Positions 45,261-56,905 of a DNA stretch of 64,000 nucleotides are shown one piece after another (positions within the stretch are counted from its first letter, which is position 1; each line of letters begins with the position of its first letter). Source of the stretch: Doryteuthis pealeii (lineage: Eukaryota; Mollusca; Cephalopoda; Myopsida; Loliginidae); NCBI GenBank assembly GCA_023376005.1, contig CM042151.1:79704917-79768916 (forward strand). Direction: 5' to 3'. The notes under the pieces were generated by a model. That model saw only the letters and a list, made by a program, of their open reading frames with translations, ran no database searches and had not been told where the DNA came from. The position numbers were made by a program, and so were the translations under genes.

Positions 45261-45790
45261 TTTCATTATTTTTTCATGGTTGGACATAATAAAATAGTAT
45301 AGTGGCCATCTGCCAATGTTGCATAGCGCGTCGTCACTGTACTAAATTGCAATAGTTTTATCTTCGTTGTAAGGGATGACAATATCACCAAAGTTATCCT
45401 CCAGAAGTTTATTGAAATAAATTCAAGCTCCTTAACTTCGAGAGAGAGGGTCAGTTTAATCAATATATTCAGTCTTTACACTTTCGGTCCTTCAATTAAA
45501 TTTCTGGGCGACAAGCTTTTTCAGTTGGTAAATATTAACGCTAGCTTTTCCGACACCAACTACACGAGGTCCCGCTCAGCCGACTACTGCCCCGATCACC
45601 TCACTCTCTCTCCGCGTGACTGCCTCCGGGACTCTGACGACTGACCTGTCTGAAGCCCTCGGTTCCTTTATCTTCATAGTAGCTATGAAGACAAAAGAAC
45701 CCACGTATTTTTATCTCTTGATCTGATAACGGGCAGTTGTAAAAACTTCTTTGTTTAATAAAACCAGAAATTCATATTTCCGTTTGTACA
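45261..45790. other. Unassigned DNA, LTR-like composition
   Basis: C-rich section (45,560-45,660), a paired motif CTTCATAGTAGCTATGAAG (45,674-45,692) and AATAAAACC near 45,758. These resemble parts of an LTR, but no ends or second copy are found. No gene. Confidence 0.35.
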
Positions 45791-46050
45791 ATATATAACA
45801 CCAAGAAGATCTGGCATCCAGATCTTAGGTGGGTCCGACTTTCAATGGCTGAATGGGAAAGTCTGCACTGATCTTTTTTTCTTTTTTTTTTTTTTTTTTT
45901 CTTTTGTAGACCAACCATTTTCTGGAATCCATTGGGACTAGCCACCCCCCCCCCCCCCACCTGTATGTTTGCATACATGTTGTATTAAATTTACTGTATA
46001 AAAAAATAGTTTTGTCACATATATTGCATTCAATGACCTCTCTCCTGTTT
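45791..46050 (-). pseudogene. Repeat with C2H2 finger relic
   Basis: Near 45,960-46,060 the - strand reads IECNICDKTIFLYSKFNT then TCMQTY, the longest uninterrupted version of the dead finger. It is followed by a C-run (45,947-45,958) and a T-run (45,870-45,900). Shares GGCATCCAGATCTTAG with repeat copies at 6,975 and 36,725. Confidence 0.6.
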
Positions 46051-46188
46051 TGCAGTAATAACTCCAAGACGCGAGTGTATAAAAATACGTGTTTATTTGT
46101 CTACTTCATTTCTGGTACTGTCCGCAGTCAAAGCCCCTTAAGGCATTACAGATATTGGGGCCGCTTTATGTATATAAGTCAACCAACA
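46051..46188 (-). repeat. 3' LTR of gypsy-C
   Basis: 138 bp on the - strand, TGTTGGTTGACTTATATAC to GTTATTACTGCA, with an AATAAA signal. Preceded by a purine tract (GTATGGGGGA, 46,189-46,200). Confidence 0.65.
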
Positions 46189-46200
46189 TCCCCCATACTT

Positions 46201-49200
46201 ACAAAAGTCTGAAATGTTTATTTTTATGTGAGTTGCCATTCACCATAGCGGTTAGGTGTCTTGCCTGCAGTGGCTCTTTTCAGATATGTCTTGTTGCTGT
46301 TGTTTGGTGATATCATGTCTACAGTTTCTGTCATATTTCTGTACTTTGGTATGTTTGTGAGTCTTAAATGTCTTCTGTTTCTCACTAGTTTTCTTCCATT
46401 TTCCAGTTCAATCATATATCGCCGGAATTCAAATTTTTCTATTATGATCGCTCTTTTCCAATATTGACCATTGCCATATAGCTATACAGTCACTTGGTCA
46501 CCCTTTTTTAGTTCTGTCAGGTCATGGGTGTTCTTATCATATTGTTTCTTTTGTTGTTGTTTTGCCTTTCATATTTTGGTTTTTGTTTCTTCCTCATTGA
46601 GTGGGGATAGGCATTTCTTCATCGTTGGCAATTTGCTTCTCAGTTGTCTTCCGAGGAATCTCAGTGCTGTATACATTCCCATGGATTTTGATGGCGTATT
46701 GATAAACTCTAGTACGGCTAGGCAAGAGTCACTATTTTCATTGTTGCATTTTTTAATAATGCCTTTTATTTGTTTGGCCACTGATTCCACCATTCCGTTG
46801 GAGTTTGGCATCTCTGGTGAGCTGGGATTCCATTTGAATCCGTATTTTCAGGCCAGTTCCTTCATCATTTGGTTGTCAAATTCAGGACCCCCATCGCTTA
46901 CAACTTCTTCTGGAATGCCATGCCTCATGAAGTGTTTCCTCATCAGTTTGACTGTGCAAACTGATGATGTTCCTTGAAGTTGATCAACCATTGTATAGTT
47001 TGAGAAGTAATCCACACACACTAGATATTTACTTCCATCTAGTGTCATGGTATCAAGACCAATACGTTGGAATGGGTATTCTGGCACTGTTCTTGTGATC
47101 ATCGTTTCTTTGCTGTTTCTTGCAGAATATCTGCTGCATTGTTCACAATTCATGTAGCACTCTTGGAGTTCATGCCTCATTCCAGGCCAGAATATTGTGT
47201 CTAGGGCTCATCTCATGTTACTAGGTGGCTTGTGTGTGCCTTCTTCTTCATATCATCTCTCATTGAGGCAGGTATAAAGACCCTGTCTTTGTAAGATATC
47301 AAACCATCCTTGGTTGACAGGTAGTCTTTGAATTTGTACAAATGCTTCAACTGAGGTTCAATGGTTTTGAATCGCATTGGGAAGCCTTGTTTAATCAGTT
47401 CTATGATCTTTTGTAGATCTTCATCTTCATTAGTGGCTTTGATTAGCCTCTCTTTTCTGCTCGCTTACAGCAAGGAATTCTAACATTCACTTCACTGAAG
47501 TGAAACTGGAATTTATCATCCTCTACGGCCGTCGTGAAGAGCATCAGCAATGATTATGTCGGTGCCCTTCCTGCAAGTTATGTTGTAATCAAATTTTTAT
47601 ATTGAGAGCATCATTCTTAATAGTCTTTTTGGTGCTTCACTTAGAGGCTTGTTGCTGATTGCTTCTAGTGACTTATGGTCCGACTCTATTGTTACATGTC
47701 TTCCATAACAATAGTCGCTGAACTTGTGTAATCCAAACACAATGGCTCTCATCTCTTTTTCAATTGGTGCATAGTTCTTTTCATAGCCATTCCAGACCCT
47801 TGATGCGTATGACACTGGTTTCCCGTTCTGTAGGAGAACAGCTCCTATACCTACATCAGACATGTCAGTCTGTATCGTGACTGGTTTCTCTAAGTCGTAA
47901 TATGCTATAGCCTCTGATATCTTCAAATGCTTTTTGTTGCAGTTCTGCCCATTGGAAAACCTGGTCCTTCCGTGTTAACCTGTTTAGAGGTTCTCATTCA
48001 GTGAATGGTCAAATTTTGAGAGGTATTTGAACATTCCTATGAAACGTCTCAAATAATGCAAATCGTGAGGTGCTGGGAATTCTGTGATCGCCCATACTTT
48101 TTCTTCGTCAGGCTTCAGATCTGCATTAGTCAATGTATGACCCATGTAGGTAACTTCCTCCGTGAGGAATTTGCATTTGTCCAGGTTAATCTTGATGTTT
48201 TTTTCTCTGCATCTTTGCAAGTATGCTCGCAGATTCTGGTTGTGGTTATTGATGGCTTGGTCTGGGTTGGGTTGTTTTCAAATCCCTCTACCAGGCAGTC
48301 ATCTTGGATAATTCTGACCCCTTTAACCCCTTGAAATTGCTCGATCATTTTTGCTTGGAATGCCTTGCTGGCTGGTGTGATACCCATGGGCAATCTTTTG
48401 TATCGGTAGTTGCCCTGGGGGCTTTCCAAAGGCGGTCAGTTCTCTTGCTTTGTCGTTCAGCTTGCAATGCCAGAATCCACTTTTTACATCCAATTTGCTA
48501 AATTTTATTGCTTTTTTATTTGCAAACCTGTGTGTAATGGATTCCAAGCTTGGTACTTGGCAGTCATTGTTGTTAATCAGTGCCTTATTTAATGGTTTGG
48601 GGTCTAAACATGTCCGGAGCTTCCCACTGTGTTTTCTTTCAATCACATAGCTATTAAGCCATGAGCTGGGTTCTTCCAGTTTCTCAATTATGTCATCTCT
48701 CATCATTTTTTTTTTTTTTTTTATTTCATGTTTGAATTGTTTTTCCAATGTAAATGGTACACCTCTTATGGGTTTTTTGTATAGGGACTGCATCTGTCTC
48801 TGTTTGAAGTGTTATTTCACCTTCAAATTCACCAACTTTCTCTTCAAAAACATCCGGGAATTCTAGTAAAATCCCTTTGATGGAATCCTCAATATCTAGT
48901 TTTCTGATGTTTTCCTGAGCTTGTTCTCTGAGGTAATTGCATTCTGCAGCTGAAACCATGGAGTCAGACTGATCCAGGTTGAACTGTATTAAATTTAATT
49001 TTTGGCAGAAACTGCAGCTTAAAATCGGTTGTACCTTTTCATTCACAACAATAGCTGAGGCGGTTACTTTTCTTTCATTGACAGGGTTGGTATATTCTAC
49101 CCTCATAGTTCCTTCAGTTCTAACCTTTTTTCCTCCATATACTGAAAGTCAAGTTTCTTTCCTTTTTCTATTAGATGCTCCATTTTGTTATCTGTAACGA

Positions 49201-49353
49201 AAGTTGCTGGAATTACATTTAAAATTTAGGTTTCCCATTTATTTGTAAATTTGCGCAAACCTTATGAATTGTCTGCCCTTCAACATGAAAACATTCATTT
49301 TCTCCTTGATTCCTGTAGTTTGAATTACTCTAGCAAAACTCTTGATGTGGCAA

Positions 49354-49384
<31 letters not shown>

Positions 49385-49870
49385 CATCTATAACATTCCT
49401 GGCCGAAAGCCGGACAGTTTCTTATTCCTTTCATATGGTTTGTATCGCAATAAATGCAGTCATATTTTTTTTTTATCTCTTCCTGTTGCATTGATATGTT
49501 TATTGTATGTTTGGTAGTCAAAATTCAATTTGTCAAATTTTTCAATTCTTTCCGATTATATCTTGCTTTGTCCTGCAGCTCTGCATCGGTTAATACACTG
49601 TGATAGAGTTTAATCTGGTTCCCTCAAAAGAGTTTCTCACGTTTTTCTATCATGTATTTCTTTAATTATTAATAATTTGATCATGTTGTTTTCAGTGAAG
49701 TTGTTCCATTCACAGTCTTTAGAACTCGATTTTAAATTTAACAAATAGTCTTCGAAGCTCTCCTTTCACTGAGCTTTTTAAACATCTGTTTTGCTAAGAT
49801 GTTACTCATGGCCCCTGTATCCACCTTTGCGTTGATCTCTTTGTTTTTTCTTGTTGCCAAGTCTTAACTT
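46201..49870 (-). pseudogene. Gypsy-C pol (protease to integrase)
   Basis: The most complete pol in the 42-59 kb zone, in several frames. A protease site of the VDTGAMSNIL type lies near 49,780-49,850. RT (48,130-48,793) shows LDVKSGFWHCKL, GVRIIQDDCLV (DD intact), and the connector LDKCKFLTEEVTYMGHTL. RNase H (47,597-47,926) reads IQTDMSDVGIGAVLLQ and IESDHKSLEAI. Integrase (46,569-47,180) has GLDTMTLDGSKYLVCVDYF, SDGGPEFDN and PNSNGMVESVAK, whose D35E spacing spans a frameshift. The C-tail ends at 46,224. T-runs break the frame near 48,705-48,722 and 49,350-49,384. No gag is clear upstream. Confidence 0.82.
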
Positions 49871-50260
49871 GGCATATGCCTCTGTGTAATTTGTCATCTA
49901 GTCATCCTTCTAGTATTACCTTCTGCAACTGCTGTCTTTCTTCATGGCTGATCGCAGCTCACACAACCTTCTCTCCGTGACAGGAATGTATTTGGTTTCC
50001 TTGACATCATCATCATCATCAGTGCTCACTACATGAATATATGTTCTTGATAGTGTATCGCTGAGGTACATCTTCTTGCCCGGATGATACAGAACCATAG
50101 TGTTATATCCCTGCAGCCTCATTAACATGTTCTGCAAGTGTTTTGGGCACTTCCCCCAATTCCTTTTTTATTATCACTTCCAAAGGCCTATGATCGCTCA
50201 GTACTGTGATGTGTTTACCAAATGTATATTGGTGAAAATGCATAGACTAATGGTAGACAT
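49871..50260 (-). pseudogene. Gypsy-G fragment, end of RNase H
   Basis: Reads FGKHITVLSDHRPLEVIIKK (50,165-50,225) then RLQGYNTMVLYHPGKKMYLS and DTLSR, the typical RNase H end before the integrase zinc domain. It abuts the 5' side of gypsy-C and is a separate truncated element. Confidence 0.75.
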
Positions 50261-51115
50261 TTAAAGAATATTCTTGTATTTACCACGTACCCCACTTGTA
50301 CGGGTCAGGCACAAAGTCCCTATTAACGTGGGACCACCCACAAGCCGAAGCTCATGGAATGGCAGGTGCAAAAATTGCGTCGATCCCGTCGGCATTCCCC
50401 TCAAGGGGGCGCCTCAGGCACTGGGCAATAAACCCAGCCCTGCCCCTTTAAATCGAGGGGGCAGGTGTTGCCTGGGGGGATGGCCCCCTGAGATCGATGC
50501 TATTATTATAAACAACCCGGTCCAGCGGCCGAAGCTCGCCGGACCCCCAGTCGAAACCGGGCTGGAAAACCATATTCTACAAGATACTGTTGCAGATTAC
50601 TATTGTTCCAATTCTTTTGGCGCGGAAATAAATTCAAATAGACAAAGGAGTTGAGAAACAAAGGATGTTCCAGCCAGAAGTCTGGATCGAACAAAGAGGA
50701 AGAGTGATTAGGATCAGAAGCTTACTGTTGACCGTGTCAAACGAACGGTCCACAAAAAACAACAATAGCAGGATGACAAAAGGCTTCCTGTTGACTGATG
50801 ACAAAGCTAGGATTGCAGGTCACGCAGTATAGTTCCGGTGGAATTTGAATACACCAGGGCATGCTGGGTAAAATTGAAAAGGTGACGGTTAGACGGAAAA
50901 TCAGTCAGTTGAGCTTTGGTGGCAACGAGCTTCAGTCACTTCCATCGATTCTCCAAAGAAAAGACTTCTAAGAACTACTGTTCATTTCACCACTCACCCA
51001 AGCCGGCGCACACCTCCTTTCATCCACGCCAACCGAGGAAGAAAATAAAGTCCAGCTTTCTCTTGTATACCTGCGTTGGTTTTTGATCCCGTGTACTACA
51101 CACCAGCGCTGTCAA
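50261..51115. other. GC-rich unassigned segment with LTR-like 3' end
   Basis: 50,290-50,570 is far richer in G and C than its surroundings (runs such as GAGGGGGCAGG and GGGGGGATGGCCCCC). The far end (51,030-51,105) has AATAAAGTCC and ends GTGTACTACACA, like an LTR on the + strand. The 126-codon frame at 50,274-50,654 shows no family. No matching partner is present. Confidence 0.35.
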
Positions 51116-51375
51116 TTGATACAGTATATAACAATACTTGCATGTGCGCATACAAACACACGCACACTTGTGAGTAAATATCAATAAAATAGTTTGAATA
51201 GCTAATTCTAAATTGGAGTAAGAGGGGAGAGAAGAGATTAAAAATAAAAATAACTTTATATAAATAGAGTGGGAAGATTTTAGAAAGAAAGAAAGAAAAA
51301 TCCTCCTTGAAACATACCTGTAAATTCTGAAATACTACTAAAATAACTTCAAAAGTAATGGTCTGCGTGCAAAAG
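51116..51375. other. Spacer without recognised features
   Basis: AT-rich DNA with a short GAAA repeat (51,282-51,300). No gene or element recognised. Confidence 0.4.
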
Positions 51376-51725
51376 CTTAGTAAATAAAGGAAGAAGTTAA
51401 GCAACCATGAACCTGATGAGTACTTAGATGGGTGACCACTTAGTAACAAGAGGTACTGTAAGCAACCCAAGGCCTATATACAAGACTAAGCAAAACTTAG
51501 TAAATAAGAAAAAGAAAGTTAGGCAATAATGAGCCTAATCAGTACATAGATGGGTGACCACATAATAACAGCAAGTACTGTAAGCAACATGAGGTCTGTG
51601 TGTCTGAACAAAGCTTAGTAAATAAAAGAAGTTAAGCAACCATTAGATGAGTGACCACTTTGTGCAACCTAAAAGCTTCTGTAAATGACTAAGCAAAGAT
51701 TAGTAAATAAGAAAAAGAAAGTTCT
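51376..51725 (+). repeat. Tandem cluster of 5S-like repeat units
   Basis: Units start with TTAGTAAATAA at 51,377, 51,497, 51,615 and 51,700. Each (the last only partial) carries the 3' two-thirds of a 5S-like sequence: GAAGTTAAGCAACC, GAGTACTTAGATGGGTGACC, GGTACTGTAAGCAACC. The third is shortened. They are closer to real 5S in the central part than the R2-linked heads and lack the 5S 5' third. Confidence 0.7.
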
Positions 51726-52801
51726 TTTTCAATCTGTGCATACCGGGTTTCTGTGTCTGTAAAGCCACTACTAATATAGGCCAGTGGTTGACCTTGCAGC
51801 AGTGCTACTCCCAAGCCCTTCTCACTTGCATCACATTGGATGAATAGAGGTTTCCTGTGATCATAGTACCTCAGCACAGGTGCTTCACTCATCATCTTTT
51901 TTATTTTCTCAAATGCTTTTGCATGGGTTTGGGACCACGTCCAGTGCACATCTGTTTTTGTGAGATTGTGAATAGGAGCCATCACGTCCGAAATGTGTGG
52001 TAGGAACTTTGCCAAATAGTTCACAAACCCACCCAAGCATTGTACTCCCTTTACATCTGTTGGCGATGGCATCTTTTTTATGGTCTTTATCTTCTCTGGA
52101 TCAGAACGCAAACCTTCACTGGATACCATATGCCCCATGAACGATAAAGAAATTTGTCTTAAGTCCATTTTCTCAGCATTTAGCTGCATCCCACACTCAC
52201 ATCTCTGTTATGGCTTCCTAAGATTTTTGTCATGATCCACCATAGCTTCCTCCATAGTTTTACCTTTGCCCACTACCAGAAGATCATCTGCTTTGCTGAC
52301 CAAGTCAGCAACATTATCTAGAGAATCTTCTGAAATATCTCAGGGGCTGGAGCAATTCCAAATGGCAACACCTTCCATCGAAACCGGCCAAATGGTGTGG
52401 CAAATGTTCTTAACCAAATGCTTGCTTCATCTATATTCAGATGCCAAAATCTATCATGTTGATCTAGGGTTGAAAATACCTTCCAGTACAGGCAGGTGAA
52501 AATGTTACCATTTTAGATCCTTATTTAGTGGTCTTGGGTCTATATATACTCGCAAATTCCCATTTTTCTTGACCACCAATGCTAGGGCTCAAACACATGG
52601 TGTTGGCTCATTTTCTGGCTTGATCACCCTATTTTCCACAAATCTCTGCAATTCAGCTTTCAATTTTCCCTTGATAGCCACAGGAATTCTACATGCCACT
52701 GCCACATTGGGTTGTATATTTGGATCAACCTCCAAATGTACCTTGTTACATGTGTATATGTTGGAGAAGAAGTTGAGACAACACAGAGCTAAAGATAACA
52801 T
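51726..52801 (-). pseudogene. Gypsy-F RT and RNase H fragment
   Basis: RT fingers at 52,589-52,801 (KLKAELQRFVENRVIKPENE) precede broken frames with PFGRFRWKVLPFGIAPAPE and KADDLLVVGKGK (DD present). At 51,689-52,189 come MDLRQISLSFMGHMV, DPEKIKTIKKMPSPTDVKG and the RNase H start FIQCDASEKGLGVALLQG, TETRYAQIEKEL. It is cut at 51,725 by the 5S-like cluster. Confidence 0.8.
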
Positions 52802-53047
52802 GACTTTTATTCATCTCCAGTCATACAGGAAGTGGGGTCTTTTTTTTTTTTTTTTTTTCTTCTTTCTTTTAACTTTTTTTTTTTTGTGTGTGTGTATGTT
52901 TATGTTTGTGTATGTGTGTTTATGTATTATTCTGTATATTTTGCAGGCGTTTTTATGATCCAACCTGATCGGGTTTGCAATGGTCCTTCCTTTGGTTGTG
53001 ATTCTGCGGATTCTCTCACATTCTCTCCACTTTCATCTCTGTCTGTG
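52802..53047. other. Low-complexity spacer
   Basis: T-runs at 52,839-52,858 and 52,873-52,884, then TGTGTATGTTTATG repeats. No gene. Confidence 0.5.
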
Positions 53048-53257
53048 TGAAGAGATATGCTGTATAGTGTTGAGTATAACAAAGGCGTTATTAAAACATA
53101 TAAACATATACTTTTATTTATGTTATAAAGAATACAGAGAAATGTAGTATGTGCGTCTAGGCCTGGGTAGTGCTTGAAGTAGTTCTACCCCTAAGTGTCA
53201 GTTCCTAATCTTCCTACGCTGTGGCATGTGAGGAAGTTGTTCTATAATACTGTTACA
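53048..53257 (-). repeat. 3' LTR of gypsy-D
   Basis: 210 bp on the - strand, TGTAACAGTATTATAGAAC to TATCTCTTCA. Preceded by the purine tract GGTGAGGGGGA (53,258-53,268). It closely matches 54,149-54,352. Confidence 0.9.
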
Positions 53258-53268
53258 TCCCCCTCACC

Positions 53269-53991
53269 ATATCTAATGTTAATAAATGTTTGTTATTTTT
53301 CGTATCTTGTAGGTATGTGGATAAAACGGCCACTTCTAGTTGTTTTAGGTGTTGGCTGTTAGGGGTATCATTGGTGTTGGTATGTGCTTTTCTTTGTGGT
53401 GATGTGTTGTGGTCCTTGGAAAGGACCTGCTTGTTGGTGGTAGTTAGGGTCTTTCTTATTTGGACCCGGTTTCTTCTTTTGATTGATCCATAAGGAAATT
53501 TTAGGATATAGGATCAAGGTTCCGAACATTTTTTTCTGTACTATTGTGGGTGTCCATTATCCCTTTTGGTGATCTAACACGCGCAGAGTTTGTCCAGGGG
53601 TTAGTGGTGGTTAGTATGTTTGCGACCTGAAATTCGGGTTTGGTTTTATTTAAAAGAAAATAGAGCTCCATTTTCTGTTTAAAAAACTTAAATGCTTCGG
53701 CTGGATTCGGGTTGGTCCAGTCCCTAGTGGGGATATCATTAGTAGCCATAGTTTAACGCATTGGAGATATAATATTGTCTCTGTTGTACATCGGTGACTA
53801 TGTAGTAGTAGCTGTCACACTTGTGGTAAAGGTAGGAGGTAATCTTATAGACCCAGTAGGATAACAAATATGGCGGTGTAACCGGCCTGGCAATTTATGA
53901 CACGATGGGGATTTTTTTTAGGGTCTGTTGTTTTTTCCTCCGGTTGTTGTTGTCAGTACTTTTGTTGCATTGTTCAAGGAAGGCAAAGTTT

Positions 53992-54026
<35 letters not shown>

Positions 54027-54134
54027 CGTAGGTGTTGACCTGTTGATTTAGTAGCAGTCTCGCATATGGAGTTATTTTTTATTTTGTTCTTGGTCAATTT
54101 CGTTGTTTGACGAGTTTTTTAAAAAAATCTTTTT
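53269..54134 (-). pseudogene. Gypsy-D internal region with gag N-terminus
   Basis: The only coding sequence is 53,501-53,749, starting MATNDIPTRDWTNPNPAEAF and running through KQKMELYFLLNKTKPEFQV, a Ty3 Gag N-terminus. The rest is T/G-rich non-coding DNA (53,270-53,490) and a leader with a long T-run (53,996-54,024). Protease, RT, RNase H and integrase are all absent, so D is a miniature element that would depend on proteins made elsewhere. Confidence 0.8.
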
Positions 54135-54146
54135 CCGCTGCCACCA
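54135..54146 (-). other. Primer-binding site of gypsy-D
   Basis: TGGTGGCAGCGG lies two bases after the LTR end. It is similar in form to the gypsy-A site (TGGTAGCAGCGG) and to an initiator tRNA-Met complement, with mismatches. Confidence 0.5.
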
Positions 54147-54148
54147 TA

Positions 54149-54352
54149 TGAAGAGATGTGCTGTATAGTGTTGAGTATAAGAAAGGCGTTATTATATAAA
54201 CATATACATGTTATAAAGAATACAGAGAGATGTAGTATGTGCATCTAGGCCTGGGTAGTGCTTGAAGTAGTTCTACCCCTAAGTTCCTAATCTTCCTATG
54301 CTGCCGGGTTGTGCTGTGGCATGTGAGGAAGTAATTCTATAATACTGTTACA
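54149..54352 (-). repeat. LTR shared by gypsy-D (5') and gypsy-E (3')
   Basis: 204 bp with TG...CA ends, same as 53,048-53,257 with small indels. The gypsy-E polyprotein runs right up to it, with no polypurine tract between. Confidence 0.85.
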
Positions 54353-55500
54353 GTCTGTGGTGTGGCTTTCTGTGTCTGTTTGGCTATGGCCAGTTGATGC
54401 CAGTTGTTGTTGAGGGAATGAGTGTGTTGATGGTATTGTTTGGCATAAGAACCATCTGTTTTGTCGGTATTTCTGTCCATCTGTTTCCTCGACTTCATAT
54501 GATCGGCCCGTCAATTTTTTTCTAATCGTGGCCTCAACCCACTCTCTTGAGTGGGGTCTTAGAGGTTGGACTTGAACATTGTTCCCAACTTGAAGTTGGC
54601 TGAGTTCTCTGCTCAAACCCTGTTGCTTCAGCTTCCTGTCTTCTTTATTTTGTGCCTCCTCACAGGAGTAAGGAAAGCTGGATCTTAGTAGAGTTTCTGC
54701 CATTGGTACTATGGACTTTGTGCGTCGGCCTAAAAGCGTTTGTGCTGTACCAGTATTGAGGCCTTCTGTTGGTGTGTTGTGAATGTTCAGTAGCCCCATC
54801 AGTAGATCTTCTCCTGAGGCCTTACATTTACGCATTAGCCGCTTCACTACTTTAACTATGGCTTCTGCAGCACCATTTGATTACCTGTTGCCTGGGGACA
54901 AAGCTTCATGTCTGAATACCCAATTTTTAGCAAACTTTTTGAACATGTTGAATGAGAATTGGGGTCCGTTGTCAGAGACAAATATATCTGACACTCTGTA
55001 CCTGGCGAAGTGGCTTCTTAAGCAACTAATTACTTCTTCTGAGGTTGAGATGTTCAATTTGTCTATCTCAAAAAAATTGCTGTGTGGGTCCACTGTGACT
55101 AGATATTCAGCTCCTCCCTATGATAGTATGTTGGCCGCAACTCGTTGCCAGGATCTTTTGGGTACCTCAGTGAGTATAAGGGATTCTGCCATTTGGCGAT
55201 CTGCATATGTCACACAGGTGACACAGGCCTGTACATATTGTCATATTTCAGCCGACATACCTGGCCAAAATATCAGGTCCCTCGCTCTTCTGAGTGGCCA
55301 GTGTGTGATTTTTTTCTTAATTTCTAATCTCATAGTGAGGGAAATGACTATTCTCTGTCCTCTTAATATCAATCCATCTTGTACTGTCAACTCATCTCTG
55401 TAGTCGAAGAATGGTTTTACTGAATCTGGTGTTAGTTTTTTGTCTCTGGGCCATCCCGTGGCAATAACCTCCGCTAATGTTCTCATGGTCGGGTCCTCCA
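54353..55500 (-). pseudogene. Gypsy-E integrase
   Basis: The C-terminal part at 54,353-54,847 is open for most of its length (NIHNTPTEGLNTGTAQTLLG, LQVGNNVQVQPLRPHSREW). The core spans 54,850-55,130: YLVTVDPHSNFFEID (first Asp), VSDIFVSDNGPQFS (second Asp), and a SPGNR segment that leads into the Glu region, where the frame breaks. The zinc-domain stretch and linker (GLILRGQRIVISLTMRLEI, CQACVTCVTYA) lie at 55,200-55,486. Confidence 0.82.
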
Positions 55501-56450
55501 GCGTCTTACATTTGATCTCTGTTAGCCTTTGGTCCTTGATGGGGGTGCATTGTCAGTTTATTCACTATTGTAAGTTCTTCTGCTTCTGGTTTATCTGTGG
55601 GTGCCCGTGAGAGTGTATCAGCAAGTGGAATTTCCTTTCCTGGCTTGTAGCTTATTGAGAAATCCTACTGCTGAGAACACAATAGCAAGTTTTGTAAGCG
55701 TTTTGGTGCTTTTGCTAGTTGCTTTTGGCAGGTGAGAATTTTCATTTTCTTCCTATGTGTGGAGTGGTAAAACTTTTCCAGACCGTATACAACTGCTAGC
55801 ATCTCTTTCTCAATTTGTGCATATCTCTTTTCCGTGTCAGATAGAGATCGGCTTGCATATGCGATAAGTCTCTCCTCCTGTATCAAGGCTGTACCCAACC
55901 CATACTCACACGCATCCTTCTCCAGTGTTAGGGCTTTATGTGGGTCATAGTAGGCAAGAACTGGTGCTCTGACTATTAGGTCCTTGGCTCTGCTGAAGGC
56001 CGATTGCTGTGCATCTGATCATGTCCAGGTTGTGTCCTTCTTGGTTAAATCCTGGAGAGGTTTTAAAACTTGTCAGGTTTGGTTTGAATTTCCCAACATA
56101 GTTGACCATGCCTAGGAACCACCGCAAGTCACCAACGGTTTCTGGTACGGGCATGTCCGTAATGGCTCGGACCTGTTTTGGGTCCACTCTTATGCTCTCC
56201 TTAGTGATACGGTGCCCCATGAAGGTGATAGCATCTAGGCCTATTTCTAATTTTCCAGCGGTCATGGTCCTCTTGATTTGTTCCATAGACCACCAGATCA
56301 TCTGCAATGATGACAATCCCCGTCATGTCCTGGAATTGATCCATCAGCTTCTCTTGAAATATTTCAGCTGCAGATTTTATGCCAAAGGGTAGTCGATGCC
56401 AATGTTGTATTCTTCAGAAAGTTTAAACATACGACATCGCTCTCTTCTGA
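55501..56450 (-). pseudogene. Gypsy-E RT palm, connector and RNase H
   Basis: RNase H at 55,665-55,898 shows GTALIQEERLIAYASRSLSD and RYAQIEKEMLAVVYGLEKF. RT at 55,945-56,420 shows GIKSAAEIFQEKLMDQFQ, IADDLVV (active site, about 56,300), GLDAITFMGHRITKESI and DLRWFLGMVNYVGKF. Frames shift at 55,990 and near 56,290. Confidence 0.8.
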
Positions 56451-56905
56451 ATATATGTGTGTCTCTTTTTTTTTTTTTTTTTTTTCCTTTCTTTTTCTTT
56501 TCTCTTTTTTTCTTTTTTATTTTTTAATTTTTTTTTTTTTTTTACCTTGCATTTATTTTATGATTCTCTTATGAAATAAATCAGTTTTTAGAAGCTTTTC
56601 CCTTTTTTTTAAAAGTTTTTTTTAACCTTTTCCTCACTTTTGTGATTTGTTGTTATCGAAATCAGAACGAGGCTGAGACAACCGGAAATTTTCACCCCAG
56701 CATCCCAAAAACTTTACCAACTCGAAAAAACAACTAATGAGTCACAGCATAAAACACTTCCAACTTCAAACAGTTTTAGATTTAAACCAAATTGGCGCTC
56801 AAACCACACCCACACTCTTTTACATCTTTTCACTTGTAAACATTTTTCAACCAACAACACTCAAATTAACATGTTTGAAATGTAGTCAAGTCACTAGATG
56901 CTTCA
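56451..56905. other. Insert of low-complexity DNA in gypsy-E RT
   Basis: A pyrimidine-rich tract (56,463-56,545, runs of T with CTTTTCTTTT) and about 300 bases of A/C-rich DNA split the RT between motif A and the FGIKS segment. The insert has no element ends that I can define. Confidence 0.55.

Noticed and set aside
46471..46977. 168-codon + strand frame rich in Phe, Ser and Cys
   Set aside because: Antisense to the gypsy-C integrase, whose motifs are on the - strand.
54783..55403. 206-codon + strand frame
   Set aside because: Antisense to the gypsy-E integrase core; no family resemblance of its own.
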